The position numbers and the translations under genes were made by a program. A stretch of 64,000 nucleotides of DNA from CALEUX01 sp037439945 (GTDB taxonomy: Bacteria > Bacteroidota > Bacteroidia > Bacteroidales > Marinilabiliaceae): positions 1 to 64,000 of the forward strand of contig JBBIVA010000003.1 in assembly GCA_037439945.1 (NCBI GenBank), read 5' to 3'. The notes beneath the pieces are model-generated. The model did no database searches and was not told where the DNA came from. It saw only the letters and a list, made by a program, of their open reading frames with translations. Of the stretch, positions 45,690-53,883 are shown one piece after another. The number at the start of each line of letters is the position of its first letter. Position 1 is the first letter of the stretch.

Positions 45690-47321
45690 TTATTCTTCAA
45701 GCATAAATGGATATTTAAAATCGTGTGGAGGAACAAAGGTTTCCTTAATGGTTCGAGGGTTAACCCATCTGATCAGGTTTAACAATGAGCCTGCTTTATC
45801 ATTGGTACCTGACCCCCTGGCGCCACCAAATGGTTGCTGACCAACAACTGCCCCTGTGGGTTTGTCATTTATGTAAAAATTACCAGCAGCATTTTCAAGC
45901 CGTGATGTAATTTTTTCTATAATATATCTGTCTTTTGCAAAAACAGCCCCGGTTAATGCATAAATAGAGGTTTTGTCAAGTATATCAAGGGTTTCATCCA
46001 GCTTAAGATCATCGTAAACATATATGGTTAAAACAGGCCCAAAAAGTTCATTTACCATAGTACGATAAAACGGATCTCGTGTCAGGATTACAGTAGGTTC
46101 TACAAAGTAACCAACAGATTTGTTACAACCACCTCCAAAAATTACTTCTGTATCTGGATTTTTTTGGGCTAATTCTATTTCGGCAGATAGTTTATCAAAT
46201 GATGCTTCATCAATTACAGCATTGTAAAAGTTCCTGAAATCTTCAGGGGGCCCCATCTTCATTTCTTTCAGGTCATCTTTTAAATATTGCCTAATTTCGT
46301 TCCATTTACCGGCTGGCAAATAAGCACGGGAAACCGCTGAGCACTTCTGGCCCTGGTACTCAAAAGCACCACGGGTTAGCGCAGTTGCAACGGCCCTGGT
46401 GTCGCAGCTTTTATGAGCTATTATAAAATCTTTTCCGCCGGTTTCGCCAACAATTCTTGGATAAGATTTATATTTATGGATATTGTCACCAATATTTTTC
46501 CAAATCGATTGGAACACCTCTGTTGAGCCTGTAAAATGAAACCCTGCAAAATCAGGGTGATCAAAAACCACTCTTGCCATTGCTGGTCCTGATGAAAATA
46601 CAAGGTTAATTACACCATCAGGCACTCCGGCTTCGCGGAACACCTGCATTAAAACATGTGCCGACAAAACCGCAGTTTTTGAAGGTTTCCATATTACTAC
46701 ATTACCCATCATAGCAGGGGCCGAAGGAAGATTTCCTGCAATTGATGTAAAATTAAAAGGTGTAAGCGCAAACACAAATCCTTCCAACGGACGGTATTCC
46801 ATACGGTTCCATGCCCCGGGTGCCGAATTGGGCTGGTCTGAATAAATTTGTGACATATATGCCACATTAAATCTTAAAAAATCTACCATTTCACATGCCG
46901 AGTCAATCTCTGCCTGAAACGGGTTTTTAGATTGACCAAGCATTGTGGCTGCATTAATTTTTTGACGGTAGGGGCCTGCAATTAATTCTGCAGCTTTCAA
47001 AAAAATGGAAGCCCTGTGTTCCCAACCCATAGCGGCCCATTTGGCTTGTGAATTTAATGCTGCATCAATTGCCCTGTAAACATGTGTTTCATCTCCCTGG
47101 TAATAATAACCAAGAGTATGTTTTATGTCATGGGGGGGCTTTATGGCTATTTTTTTTTCAGTTCTGACTTCCTCGCCGCCAATAAACATAGGAATATCAA
47201 TTTCAGTTGACCTGAATGCGGCTATCTGTTTTTTTAGTTCCACCCTTTCGTTGGAGCCTGGCATATAGTTTAGTACCACTTCGTTTTTTGGAGTTGGTAC
47301 TTTAAAAAATCCTTTTGACAT
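45690..47321 (-). CDS. pruA: L-glutamate gamma-semialdehyde (1-pyrroline-5-carboxylate) dehydrogenase
   Basis: Oxidises glutamate semialdehyde to glutamate with NAD+, the second step of proline breakdown. The 543 residues correspond to the single-function enzyme. Conserved aldehyde-dehydrogenase sites are FTGSTEVF, VGETGGKDF (glutamate) and YQGQKCSAVSRAYLP (catalytic cysteine), plus GQQPFGGARGSGTNDKAG near the C-terminus. The proline dehydrogenase gene is not in the window. The glutamate formed could feed the dehydrogenase at 20.9 kb. A TAnnTTTG box lies upstream at 47397-47404. Confidence 0.95.
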   Translation of the reverse strand: MSKGFFKVPTPKNEVVLNYMPGSNERVELKKQIAAFRSTEIDIPMFIGGEEVRTEKKIAIKPPHDIKHTLGYYYQGDETHVYRAIDAALNSQAKWAAMGWEHRASIFLKAAELIAGPYRQKINAATMLGQSKNPFQAEIDSACEMVDFLRFNVAYMSQIYSDQPNSAPGAWNRMEYRPLEGFVFALTPFNFTSIAGNLPSAPAMMGNVVIWKPSKTAVLSAHVLMQVFREAGVPDGVINLVFSSGPAMARVVFDHPDFAGFHFTGSTEVFQSIWKNIGDNIHKYKSYPRIVGETGGKDFIIAHKSCDTRAVATALTRGAFEYQGQKCSAVSRAYLPAGKWNEIRQYLKDDLKEMKMGPPEDFRNFYNAVIDEASFDKLSAEIELAQKNPDTEVIFGGGCNKSVGYFVEPTVILTRDPFYRTMVNELFGPVLTIYVYDDLKLDETLDILDKTSIYALTGAVFAKDRYIIEKITSRLENAAGNFYINDKPTGAVVGQQPFGGARGSGTNDKAGSLLNLIRWVNPRTIKETFVPPHDFKYPFMLEE

Positions 47322-47396
47322 ATTGTGCTTTTTTGAGAGGTTATTAAACTAACTAAATGTGTTATTGCTTTATTTTTTGGAAAGCAGGTACCAAAA

Positions 47397-47404
47397 CAAA
47401 TTTA
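47397..47404 (-). promoter_or_regulatory. Bacteroidota -7 box for pruA
   Basis: TAAATTTG on the minus strand, 75 bases upstream of the pruA ATG. No -33 TTG at normal spacing was found, so this is tentative. Confidence 0.35.
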
Positions 47405-47458
47405 CATCAACAATAATAAAGTTGGAATGAATTATATCATGAAACGATAATGGTTAAA

Positions 47459-47512
47459 TAAACCAGTATAAACCAATTTTTTGGGAAGGCCGTTTAACCC
47501 AAAACTGGTTTA
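47459..47512 (-). terminator. Nested hairpin after the DUF5103 gene
   Basis: TAAACCAGT (47459-47467) pairs with ACTGGTTTA (47504-47512), with an inner TTGGG/CCCAA pairing. It starts 20 bases beyond the DUF5103 stop. The U-run is weak. Confidence 0.5.
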
Positions 47513-47532
47513 GTTATATTTTAAATTAACGG

Positions 47533-48918
47533 TTACTCCCGTAAACCGTATCGCTCATGTTGTAAAGCCTGCGGTATTAGAGAGTTTAGTATTTCTGCTC
47601 CAATTAAGCGGTGGTTTTGATCCCCAATACCTTTATAATAAACTAATATTAAATAATCATTTTCTGTTTGTTCAAAATTTCCCTCAATTGGAGAAAGGGA
47701 GGTTGCTCCTTTTTCTAAAAGTAAATATTGATAATTGTAATATCCTTGTTTTAATAATAGGCTAAGTTCATAACTATTTGAAATCTGGTTAAAAACCATT
47801 TCCGAATTATTGCTTATCTGCCAGTTAGTAAGTGATCCATTTAAATAAATTTTTTGAAAAGGACTTGGATTTTCAGGTTTTAACAAGAAATGTACAAAAA
47901 CATAATCAGCCTCCAGATCAGGATTGGTATGTTCCTGAACTTCAATAAAAAACCGGCCGTTTAAGTCCTTTCTGTATTGATATGAAAATTTGTTCCTTGT
48001 GTAATCGGTAAAAACCGTAACATGAAAAAAGGGGTCAATAAAGTTTATTTCCTTTACCCTGTCTGATAAAAACCTAGTGCTTCTTAAATCAATATATCTG
48101 AATTCATTTCCCCCTTCCATAAGGTTTTCGCGGTTGTAATTAAAATCCATTAAACCATCCCTGAAAAAAACTGGTTTTAATCCGGTTATAGCGTTGTCTG
48201 AACGGCCATTTTGTATAATGGTAACACTTACCTCGTTTAACGGATTTCTTATGGTGAAACCCGGATGATGGATTTCGAAGTCTATTTCATGATATGACGC
48301 CCTGAGAGATGAACTGGCAGTATTACGAATTACACTTTTTATTTTCACATTTGGTTCAACTACCATGAACTTTTTCACCAAAACAGGGTTGTCTTCTTTG
48401 TTAATTTCAAATATTTTAAGAAAATAATTCCCTGACCTTGTAGGTAAAATATTTTGATTGGGAATTTCAAGACGGTAATGCAGGTAATCAAATGTTGTAT
48501 TAAATGAGAATGAGTAGTCAAGCAACGGATTTATTGCAATTCCTCGGAGGTAATCTGTGGTCATTAAGCCCGACTCCCTCCAGTTTGCATCACAAAGTGT
48601 AATTGTGTAATAATAATTTTTCACCTGGTTTCCCGGTTCATCAAATGTCAGTAATAACTTTTGGTCGCTGTTCAAATTTAAAATTGGGTATGATAATGGC
48701 CATCCAAGACGGTGAAACTGTACAGTTTTAATGCCTGGTGAAATTATTTCGACAGTATTATTTAGCAGGGATGATATCGCATGAAGATTATTGGCGTTAA
48801 AAAATATGAAAATATATAAATATATCAAAACTAATCGGCTGCTGAAAGTTCGGGTGTCCTTAACAATTAAGTTGTTGTCGGTAACATTGCGGGTTTTTAA
48901 CTGTTTTTTTTTATTCAT
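47533..48918 (-). CDS. DUF5103 family secreted protein
   Basis: A Bacteroidota-specific protein of unknown function. I chose the ATG at 48918 (MNKKKQLKTR, 461 residues) over the upstream ATG at 49002, which would reach to within two bases of the divergent nqrA start and cover its promoter. After a basic stretch a membrane helix (RLVLIYLYIFIFFNANNLHA) acts as signal or anchor. The body contains TVQFHRLGWPLSYPILNLNS, LLLTFDEPGNQVKNYYYTIT and a WRESGLMTTDYLRGI segment typical of DUF5103. A late carbohydrate-binding-like fold is suggested by LNGSLTNWQISNNSEM. It lies 211 bases upstream of pruA on the same strand. Confidence 0.82.
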   Translation of the reverse strand: MNKKKQLKTRNVTDNNLIVKDTRTFSSRLVLIYLYIFIFFNANNLHAISSLLNNTVEIISPGIKTVQFHRLGWPLSYPILNLNSDQKLLLTFDEPGNQVKNYYYTITLCDANWRESGLMTTDYLRGIAINPLLDYSFSFNTTFDYLHYRLEIPNQNILPTRSGNYFLKIFEINKEDNPVLVKKFMVVEPNVKIKSVIRNTASSSLRASYHEIDFEIHHPGFTIRNPLNEVSVTIIQNGRSDNAITGLKPVFFRDGLMDFNYNRENLMEGGNEFRYIDLRSTRFLSDRVKEINFIDPFFHVTVFTDYTRNKFSYQYRKDLNGRFFIEVQEHTNPDLEADYVFVHFLLKPENPSPFQKIYLNGSLTNWQISNNSEMVFNQISNSYELSLLLKQGYYNYQYLLLEKGATSLSPIEGNFEQTENDYLILVYYKGIGDQNHRLIGAEILNSLIPQALQHERYGLRE

Positions 48919-48969
48919 ATTCTGATGTTCTCTAATGATTGTTTTATATGTGTAACTGATAAATTTATG

Positions 48970-48977
48970 TAATTTTG
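48970..48977 (+). promoter_or_regulatory. Bacteroidota -7 box for the nqr operon
   Basis: TAATTTTG matches TAnnTTTG and ends 27 bases before the nqrA ATG at 49005. A TTG is found only at 28-base spacing, so the -33 element is unclear. Confidence 0.5.
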
Positions 48978-49004
48978 GCAACAAATAAAAAATCCGGTTC
49001 AAGT

Positions 49005-50351
49005 ATGTCTCAAATAATAAAAATCAAGAAGGGTTTTGATATTCGAATGGTTGGAAAAGCAGAAAAGATTTTCGGGCCAACCCGCTTACCCAATCTGTTT
49101 GCAATAAAGCCTACCGATTTTAATGGTGTCATTCCAAAAATGGTATTAAAAGAAGGTGATGCGGTAAAAGTAGGTACAGTTTTGTTTTATGACAAATACC
49201 ATCCGGAAATTAAATTTGTATCACCTGTAAGTGGCTTTTTAAAGTTTATAAACAGGGGCGAGCGAAGACGCATTCTTGAAGTTGTTTTGGAATCTGATGG
49301 GAAAAATGATTCTGTTGATTTTGGAACTCCTGATTTAAAGGGTATTTCGCGCGTGGATGTTGTAAAAAGGTTGCTTGAAGCAGGCGCATGGCCATATTTA
49401 CGCCAACGGCCTTATAACATTATAGCAAATCCCACCGATACGCCAAGGTCTGTTTTTATATCCGGTTTTGATTCGGCACCTCTTGCGCCCGATTTGGATT
49501 TTATTATTTCTGGTAATGAAGATGCATTCTCAAGGGGAATAGAGGTATTAAAAAAATTATGTACTGATATCCATATTGGATTAAGCAGCGAGTCGGTCTC
49601 GAAGGTCTATAAAAATCTCAAGGGAGTTACAATTCATTTGTTTGAAGGGTTACATCCCGCAGGTAACGTTGGGGTCCAGATACATAAGGTTGCCCCTGTT
49701 AATAAGGGAGAAAAAGTTTGGGTTATACAGCCCCAGGAGATTATCTCAATAGGTAATCTGTTTACCACGGGGAAACATGATTTTTCAAGGGGAATAGCTG
49801 TTACGGGTTCTGAAATACTTAAACCTGCATATTTTCGTTATTGTTTGGGCGCCTCGGTTTCTGAATTGCTTAAAAATAATATTGCCAAAGGAACGTTACG
49901 TATCATAAGTGGGAATGTATTAACCGGCGAACAGATAGATGAAGATGGATATATTGGTTTTTATCACCATCAGGTAACTGTTATTCCTGAGGGCAATGAA
50001 TATGAATTTCTTGGTTGGGCACTTCCGGGCTTTGGTAAACTTAGTATTTCAAGGTCCTTTTTTAGCTGGATGTGTTCTAAAAAGGAATATGTACTTAATG
50101 CCAACATGCACGGCGGACACAGGGCTATTGTAATGTCGGGCCAATACGACAGGGTATTGCCAATGGATATTTTGCCCGAGCATTTGTTTAAAGCTATTTT
50201 GGCCGAGGATATAGATAAAATGGAACAACTTGGTATTTATGAAGTTGTAGAAGAAGATATAGCCTTATGTGAGTTTGTATGTACATCAAAAATGGAGTTG
50301 CAATCAATATTGCGTAAGGGTATTGATTTAATGATAAAAGAGATAGGGTAA
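49005..50351 (+). CDS. nqrA: Na+-translocating NADH:quinone reductase subunit A
   Basis: Cytosolic-side subunit of the Na+-pumping NADH:ubiquinone/menaquinone oxidoreductase. I start it at 49005 (MSQIIKIKKGFDIRMVGKAE, 448 residues), the family N-terminus; an in-frame ATG 30 bases earlier overlaps the likely transcription start. Recognisable parts are the lipoyl-like VGTVLFYDKYHPEIKFVSPV segment, GGRRI-like RGERRRILEVV, LEAGAWPYLRQRPYNIIANP and the GLHPAGNVGVQIHKVAPVN stretch. First gene of nqrABCDEF; nqrB follows after 138 bases, a gap holding a perfect 18-bp palindrome. Confidence 0.96.
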   Translation: MSQIIKIKKGFDIRMVGKAEKIFGPTRLPNLFAIKPTDFNGVIPKMVLKEGDAVKVGTVLFYDKYHPEIKFVSPVSGFLKFINRGERRRILEVVLESDGKNDSVDFGTPDLKGISRVDVVKRLLEAGAWPYLRQRPYNIIANPTDTPRSVFISGFDSAPLAPDLDFIISGNEDAFSRGIEVLKKLCTDIHIGLSSESVSKVYKNLKGVTIHLFEGLHPAGNVGVQIHKVAPVNKGEKVWVIQPQEIISIGNLFTTGKHDFSRGIAVTGSEILKPAYFRYCLGASVSELLKNNIAKGTLRIISGNVLTGEQIDEDGYIGFYHHQVTVIPEGNEYEFLGWALPGFGKLSISRSFFSWMCSKKEYVLNANMHGGHRAIVMSGQYDRVLPMDILPEHLFKAILAEDIDKMEQLGIYEVVEEDIALCEFVCTSKMELQSILRKGIDLMIKEIG

Positions 50352-50365
50352 GTTAAGCTGTATTT

Positions 50366-50383
50366 TTACCAGTTAACTGGTAA
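50366..50383. promoter_or_regulatory. Perfect 18-bp palindrome between nqrA and nqrB
   Basis: TTACCAGTTAACTGGTAA is fully self-complementary with no loop, 14 bases after the nqrA stop. Uninterrupted dyads of this kind are more typical of a dimeric DNA-binding protein site than of a terminator hairpin; no U-run follows. Function is inferred only. Confidence 0.5.
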
Positions 50384-50489
50384 CAAAGATTGAAGTTTTA
50401 GCCCTCACCTATATATAATGAGTAAAAATTATCCCGAAAAACCAGAACATTAGAATTTCAGGATTTCAATAATAAAAAAACACTTTCTT

Positions 50490-51650
50490 ATGAAGGTTTT
50501 ACGAAAACTATTTGATAGCATTAAGCCACATGTGCAAAAGGGTGGCCGTTTCCAAATGCTACATTCAACATTTGATGCCTTTGAAACTTTGTTCTTTGTT
50601 CCGGATAAAACCAACAAAAACGGGGTTCATGTCAGGGATGCAATGGATATGAAACGAACTATGATAATTGTTGTAAAAGCACTAATCCCTGCTTTGCTTT
50701 TTGGTATTTGGAATACAGGTTATCAGCATTTTATAGCTTTAGGACAACAGGCACCATTTTTAGAGATTTTTGTTCACGGGTTAATTAAGGTATTCCCTAT
50801 TATAGTTGTTTCATATGTTACCGGTCTGGCAATTGAATTTGCATTTGCCCAAATGCGTGGACATGAAGTAAACGAAGGTTTTTTAGTAACGGGCATGTTA
50901 ATTCCGCTTATATTGCCTGTTGATATTCCGTTGTGGATGGTTGCAGTGGCAACTGCTTTTGCGGTTGTTATTGGGAAAGAGGTTTTTGGCGGAACAGGAA
51001 TGAATATATGGAACCCGGCTTTAATAGCCAGGGCTTTTTTGTTTTTTGCATACCCCGCTCAAATGTCGGGCGATAAAGTTTGGATATCGGGACTAACCGC
51101 AGGAGAAGGTATTGTCGATGGTTTTTCAGGTGCAACACCACTTGGCGTTGCAGTTGAGAAAAACATCTCAGGCCAATTTCCGCTTTGGGATAGTTTTCTT
51201 GGTATTATTCCGGGGTCAATAGGCGAAACTTCTACCTTGGCTATACTTATAGGGGGTGTAATTTTGATATATACAGGTATAGCAAGCTGGAAAATAATGG
51301 TTTCGGTTTTTACAGGAGGTTTTTTAATGGCACTTGGGTTCAATTTTATTGGGGACAATACCCTGATGCAGGTCGATGCAATTCATCATTTATGTTTGGG
51401 AGGGTTCGCTTTTGGGGCTGTATTTATGGCCACCGATCCGGTATCGGGTGCACGCACTGAAATGGGTAAGTGGGTGTATGGTTTTTTAATTGGAGTTTTT
51501 GCCATTTTAATTAGAATATTTAACCCGGCCTACCCTGAAGGTATGATGCTTGCTATTCTGCTAATGAATACCTTTGCCCCACTTATTGATTATTTTGTTG
51601 TAAATGCAAATATTAAGCGGAGGCAAAAAAGAGCAACGGTTAAAAATTAA
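50490..51650 (+). CDS. nqrB: Na+-translocating NADH:quinone reductase subunit B
   Basis: A 386-residue integral membrane subunit with roughly ten helices. The flavinylation motif DGFSGAT (210-216) is intact, so T216 should carry FMN attached through phosphodiester by ApbE. The GGTGMNIWNPALIARAFLFF segment (167-186) is typical of NqrB/RnfD. The preceding cytosolic region (KGGRFQMLHSTFDAFETLFF) is normal. It is second in the operon and is followed, after 198 bases with an inverted repeat, by nqrC. Confidence 0.96.
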   Translation: MKVLRKLFDSIKPHVQKGGRFQMLHSTFDAFETLFFVPDKTNKNGVHVRDAMDMKRTMIIVVKALIPALLFGIWNTGYQHFIALGQQAPFLEIFVHGLIKVFPIIVVSYVTGLAIEFAFAQMRGHEVNEGFLVTGMLIPLILPVDIPLWMVAVATAFAVVIGKEVFGGTGMNIWNPALIARAFLFFAYPAQMSGDKVWISGLTAGEGIVDGFSGATPLGVAVEKNISGQFPLWDSFLGIIPGSIGETSTLAILIGGVILIYTGIASWKIMVSVFTGGFLMALGFNFIGDNTLMQVDAIHHLCLGGFAFGAVFMATDPVSGARTEMGKWVYGFLIGVFAILIRIFNPAYPEGMMLAILLMNTFAPLIDYFVVNANIKRRQKRATVKN

Positions 51651-51756
51651 GGTTTGGTATTTCGTGAAAAACCGATTTTGTAACCTGGGTGTTTCGGTAA
51701 TACAGTAAACCTGGTCTGGCAATTTGGCCTTATTTTAAAATCAATTTTGTTCCGGT

Positions 51757-51808
51757 AAACATTCATGGTTTAAATATCATGAAATTTGGGTTTTCAAGAT
51801 GAATGTTT
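51757..51808. repeat. Inverted repeat between nqrB and nqrC
   Basis: AAACATTCAT (51757-51766) pairs with ATGAATGTTT (51799-51808) over 10 bp with a 32-base loop. It lies 40 bases before the nqrC ATG and lacks a following U-run. Confidence 0.45.
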
Positions 51809-51848
51809 CACAGGTTCAATTAATTAAATAAATTTTATTCTCAAAAAA

Positions 51849-52568
51849 ATGGATAAACAAAGTAACGGTTACACTTTTATGTATGCATCAGTGCTGGTAG
51901 TAATTGTTGCATTAGTACTTGCTTTGGTTTCGCAGGGTTTGAAACCGCTCCAGGCCCGTAATGAAATGGTTGCAAAGAAAATAGATATTTTAAGCTCAGT
52001 TAATATTGAAAGTAACAATAAAAATGCTGAGGAGAAATTTGAAAAGCACATAGGTAAAAATAGTTACGTTGTTAACTATAAAGGCCAAAAAGTTGAGGGT
52101 ATTGCAGCTTTTAATGTTGATATGGCCAAAGAACTTCGCAAAAAAGCCGATGAGAGGAACTATCCGGTATATGAATCGCAGCTTGAAAACGGAGAAGTAA
52201 AATATATTTTACAATTAAGAGGTGTGGGCCTTTGGGGACCAATTTGGGGATATGTTTCAATAAACAGTGATGGTAATACCATATATGGAGCAACATTTGG
52301 CCATAAAGGCGAAACTCCGGGTTTGGGTGCCGAAATTGATAAAGATAATTTCCAGGACCAGTTTAAAGGAAAGCAAATTTTTGACAGCACTGACAAATTA
52401 ATGTCAGTGCTGGTTGTTAAACCCGGAACCGGTAGTAATGATTTGCATTACGTTGATGCAATATCAGGTGGCACCATTACAAGTAAAGGAGTGGAAGATA
52501 TGTTAATGAACTTCTTCCGGGGATATGAGAATTTCTTAAAGAACATAAAAAGTGTAAGTCATGAGTAA
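51849..52568 (+). CDS. nqrC: Na+-translocating NADH:quinone reductase subunit C
   Basis: A 239-residue subunit with one N-terminal membrane helix (about 10-29) and a periplasmic FMN-binding domain. GVGLWGPIWGYVSIN and FGHKGETPGLGAEID match the family. The FMN attachment motif reads DAISGGT (203-209), so T209 is the expected flavin site, but the residue before it is Gly where the usual form is SGAT. Its last 8 bases overlap nqrD, indicating coupled translation. Confidence 0.95.
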   Translation: MDKQSNGYTFMYASVLVVIVALVLALVSQGLKPLQARNEMVAKKIDILSSVNIESNNKNAEEKFEKHIGKNSYVVNYKGQKVEGIAAFNVDMAKELRKKADERNYPVYESQLENGEVKYILQLRGVGLWGPIWGYVSINSDGNTIYGATFGHKGETPGLGAEIDKDNFQDQFKGKQIFDSTDKLMSVLVVKPGTGSNDLHYVDAISGGTITSKGVEDMLMNFFRGYENFLKNIKSVSHE

Positions 52569-53223
52569 TGATAAAGGGCCTTTGTTTTCTGCAAAGAATT
52601 TAAAATTGATTACAGGGCCGCTGGGGGCTCAAAACCCAATAACCATACAGGTGTTGGGAATATGTTCGGCACTGGCAGTAACAGCAAAACTTGAACCGGC
52701 CATTGTTATGTCGGTTTCAGTAATTTTTGTACTAATGTTTTCAAACCTGATAATATCATTGTTGCGAAATACAATTCCTTCACGAATCAGGATTATTGTT
52801 CAGTTGGTTGTTGTGGCTGCATTGGTAATCCTGGTTGACCAGCTTTTAAAAGCTTTTGCCTACGAAGTGAGCCGGCAATTATCGGTTTTTGTTGGGCTTA
52901 TTATTACCAACTGTATTATTATGGGAAGGCTCGAAGCATTTGCCCTGGGTAATAAACCGTGGCCTTCAATTCTTGATGGAATTGGCAATGGGGCCGGATA
53001 TGGCGTTATTTTGGTTATAGTAGCGTTTTTTAGGGAATTCCTGGGTTCGGGTACCCTTACGTTACCTGGTTTTGGAACTTTACCCGTTATACCTGAAATT
53101 TTTTATAAATGGGGTTACGTTAATAACGGGTTTATGATTTTGCCACCAATGGCATTAATCGTAGTAGGAATTATTATATGGGTTCAACGGGCCCGAAACA
53201 AATCACTTGTTGAACCTAACTAA
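52561..53223 (+). CDS. nqrD: Na+-translocating NADH:quinone reductase subunit D
   Basis: A 220-residue membrane protein of the NqrD/RnfE family with about six helices. The opening (LKLITGPLGAQNPITIQVLG) and LIITNCIIMGRLEAFALGNK (113-132), which carries the conserved cysteine of the membrane iron site shared with NqrE, are clear; KPWPSILDGIGNGAGYGVIL follows. It overlaps the end of nqrC by 8 bases and is 19 bases from nqrE. Confidence 0.95.
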   Translation: MSNDKGPLFSAKNLKLITGPLGAQNPITIQVLGICSALAVTAKLEPAIVMSVSVIFVLMFSNLIISLLRNTIPSRIRIIVQLVVVAALVILVDQLLKAFAYEVSRQLSVFVGLIITNCIIMGRLEAFALGNKPWPSILDGIGNGAGYGVILVIVAFFREFLGSGTLTLPGFGTLPVIPEIFYKWGYVNNGFMILPPMALIVVGIIIWVQRARNKSLVEPN

Positions 53224-53242
53224 AAATAAAGGATTTATAGAA

Positions 53243-53860
53243 ATGGAACATCTCATAAACATATTCGTTAAATCGATTTTTATTGAGAACATGGTTTTTG
53301 CCTATTTTTTGGGCATGTGTTCTTTCCTGGCAGTTTCAAAAACTGTAAAAACATCCTTTGGACTTGGCGTTGCAGTAGTTTTTGTTTTGGCAATAACAGT
53401 ACCGGTTAATTATCTTCTCGAAAATTATGTTTTAAGGGAAGGCGCACTGCATTGGATTAGCAAGGATTTTGAAACGGTTGATTTGAGCTTTCTTAGCTTT
53501 ATAATGTTTATTGCAGTTATTGCATCAATGGTACAATTGGTTGAAATGATTGTTGAAAAATATAGTCCGGCCCTATACACTTCCCTGGGTATATTCCTTC
53601 CATTAATTGCTGTTAATTGTGCAATATTGGGTGGTTCGCTGTTTATGCAGGAACGCGCATATGCAAATATTGGCGAGGCCACAGTTTTCGGTTTAGGTTC
53701 AGGGGTAGGCTGGTTACTTGCCATAGTTGGGATTGCAGCTATACGTGAAAAATTATCATATTCAAATGTTCCGGCCTCGCTACGCGGATTGGGCATTACT
53801 TTTATAGTAACAGGGTTAATGGGTATTGCATTTATGAGTTTTATGGGTATTAAACTGTAA
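53243..53860 (+). CDS. nqrE: Na+-translocating NADH:quinone reductase subunit E
   Basis: A 205-residue membrane protein homologous to NqrD in inverted topology. I start it at 53243 (MEHLINIFVKSIFIENMVFA), the family N-terminus; an in-frame upstream start would overlap nqrD. Conserved segments are YFLGMCSFLAVSKTVKTSFG, with the first iron-site cysteine, and PLIAVNCAILGGSLFMQER, with the second. Both are intact. It is fifth in the operon, 23 bases before nqrF. Confidence 0.95.
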   Translation: MEHLINIFVKSIFIENMVFAYFLGMCSFLAVSKTVKTSFGLGVAVVFVLAITVPVNYLLENYVLREGALHWISKDFETVDLSFLSFIMFIAVIASMVQLVEMIVEKYSPALYTSLGIFLPLIAVNCAILGGSLFMQERAYANIGEATVFGLGSGVGWLLAIVGIAAIREKLSYSNVPASLRGLGITFIVTGLMGIAFMSFMGIKL

Positions 53861-53883
53861 AAGAATTAGAAAATTCAAAATAT

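Noticed and set aside
48919..49002. Longer start of the DUF5103 gene
   Set aside because: It would reach to within two bases of the nqrA start and cover the nqr promoter; the ATG at 48918 precedes a normal export signal.
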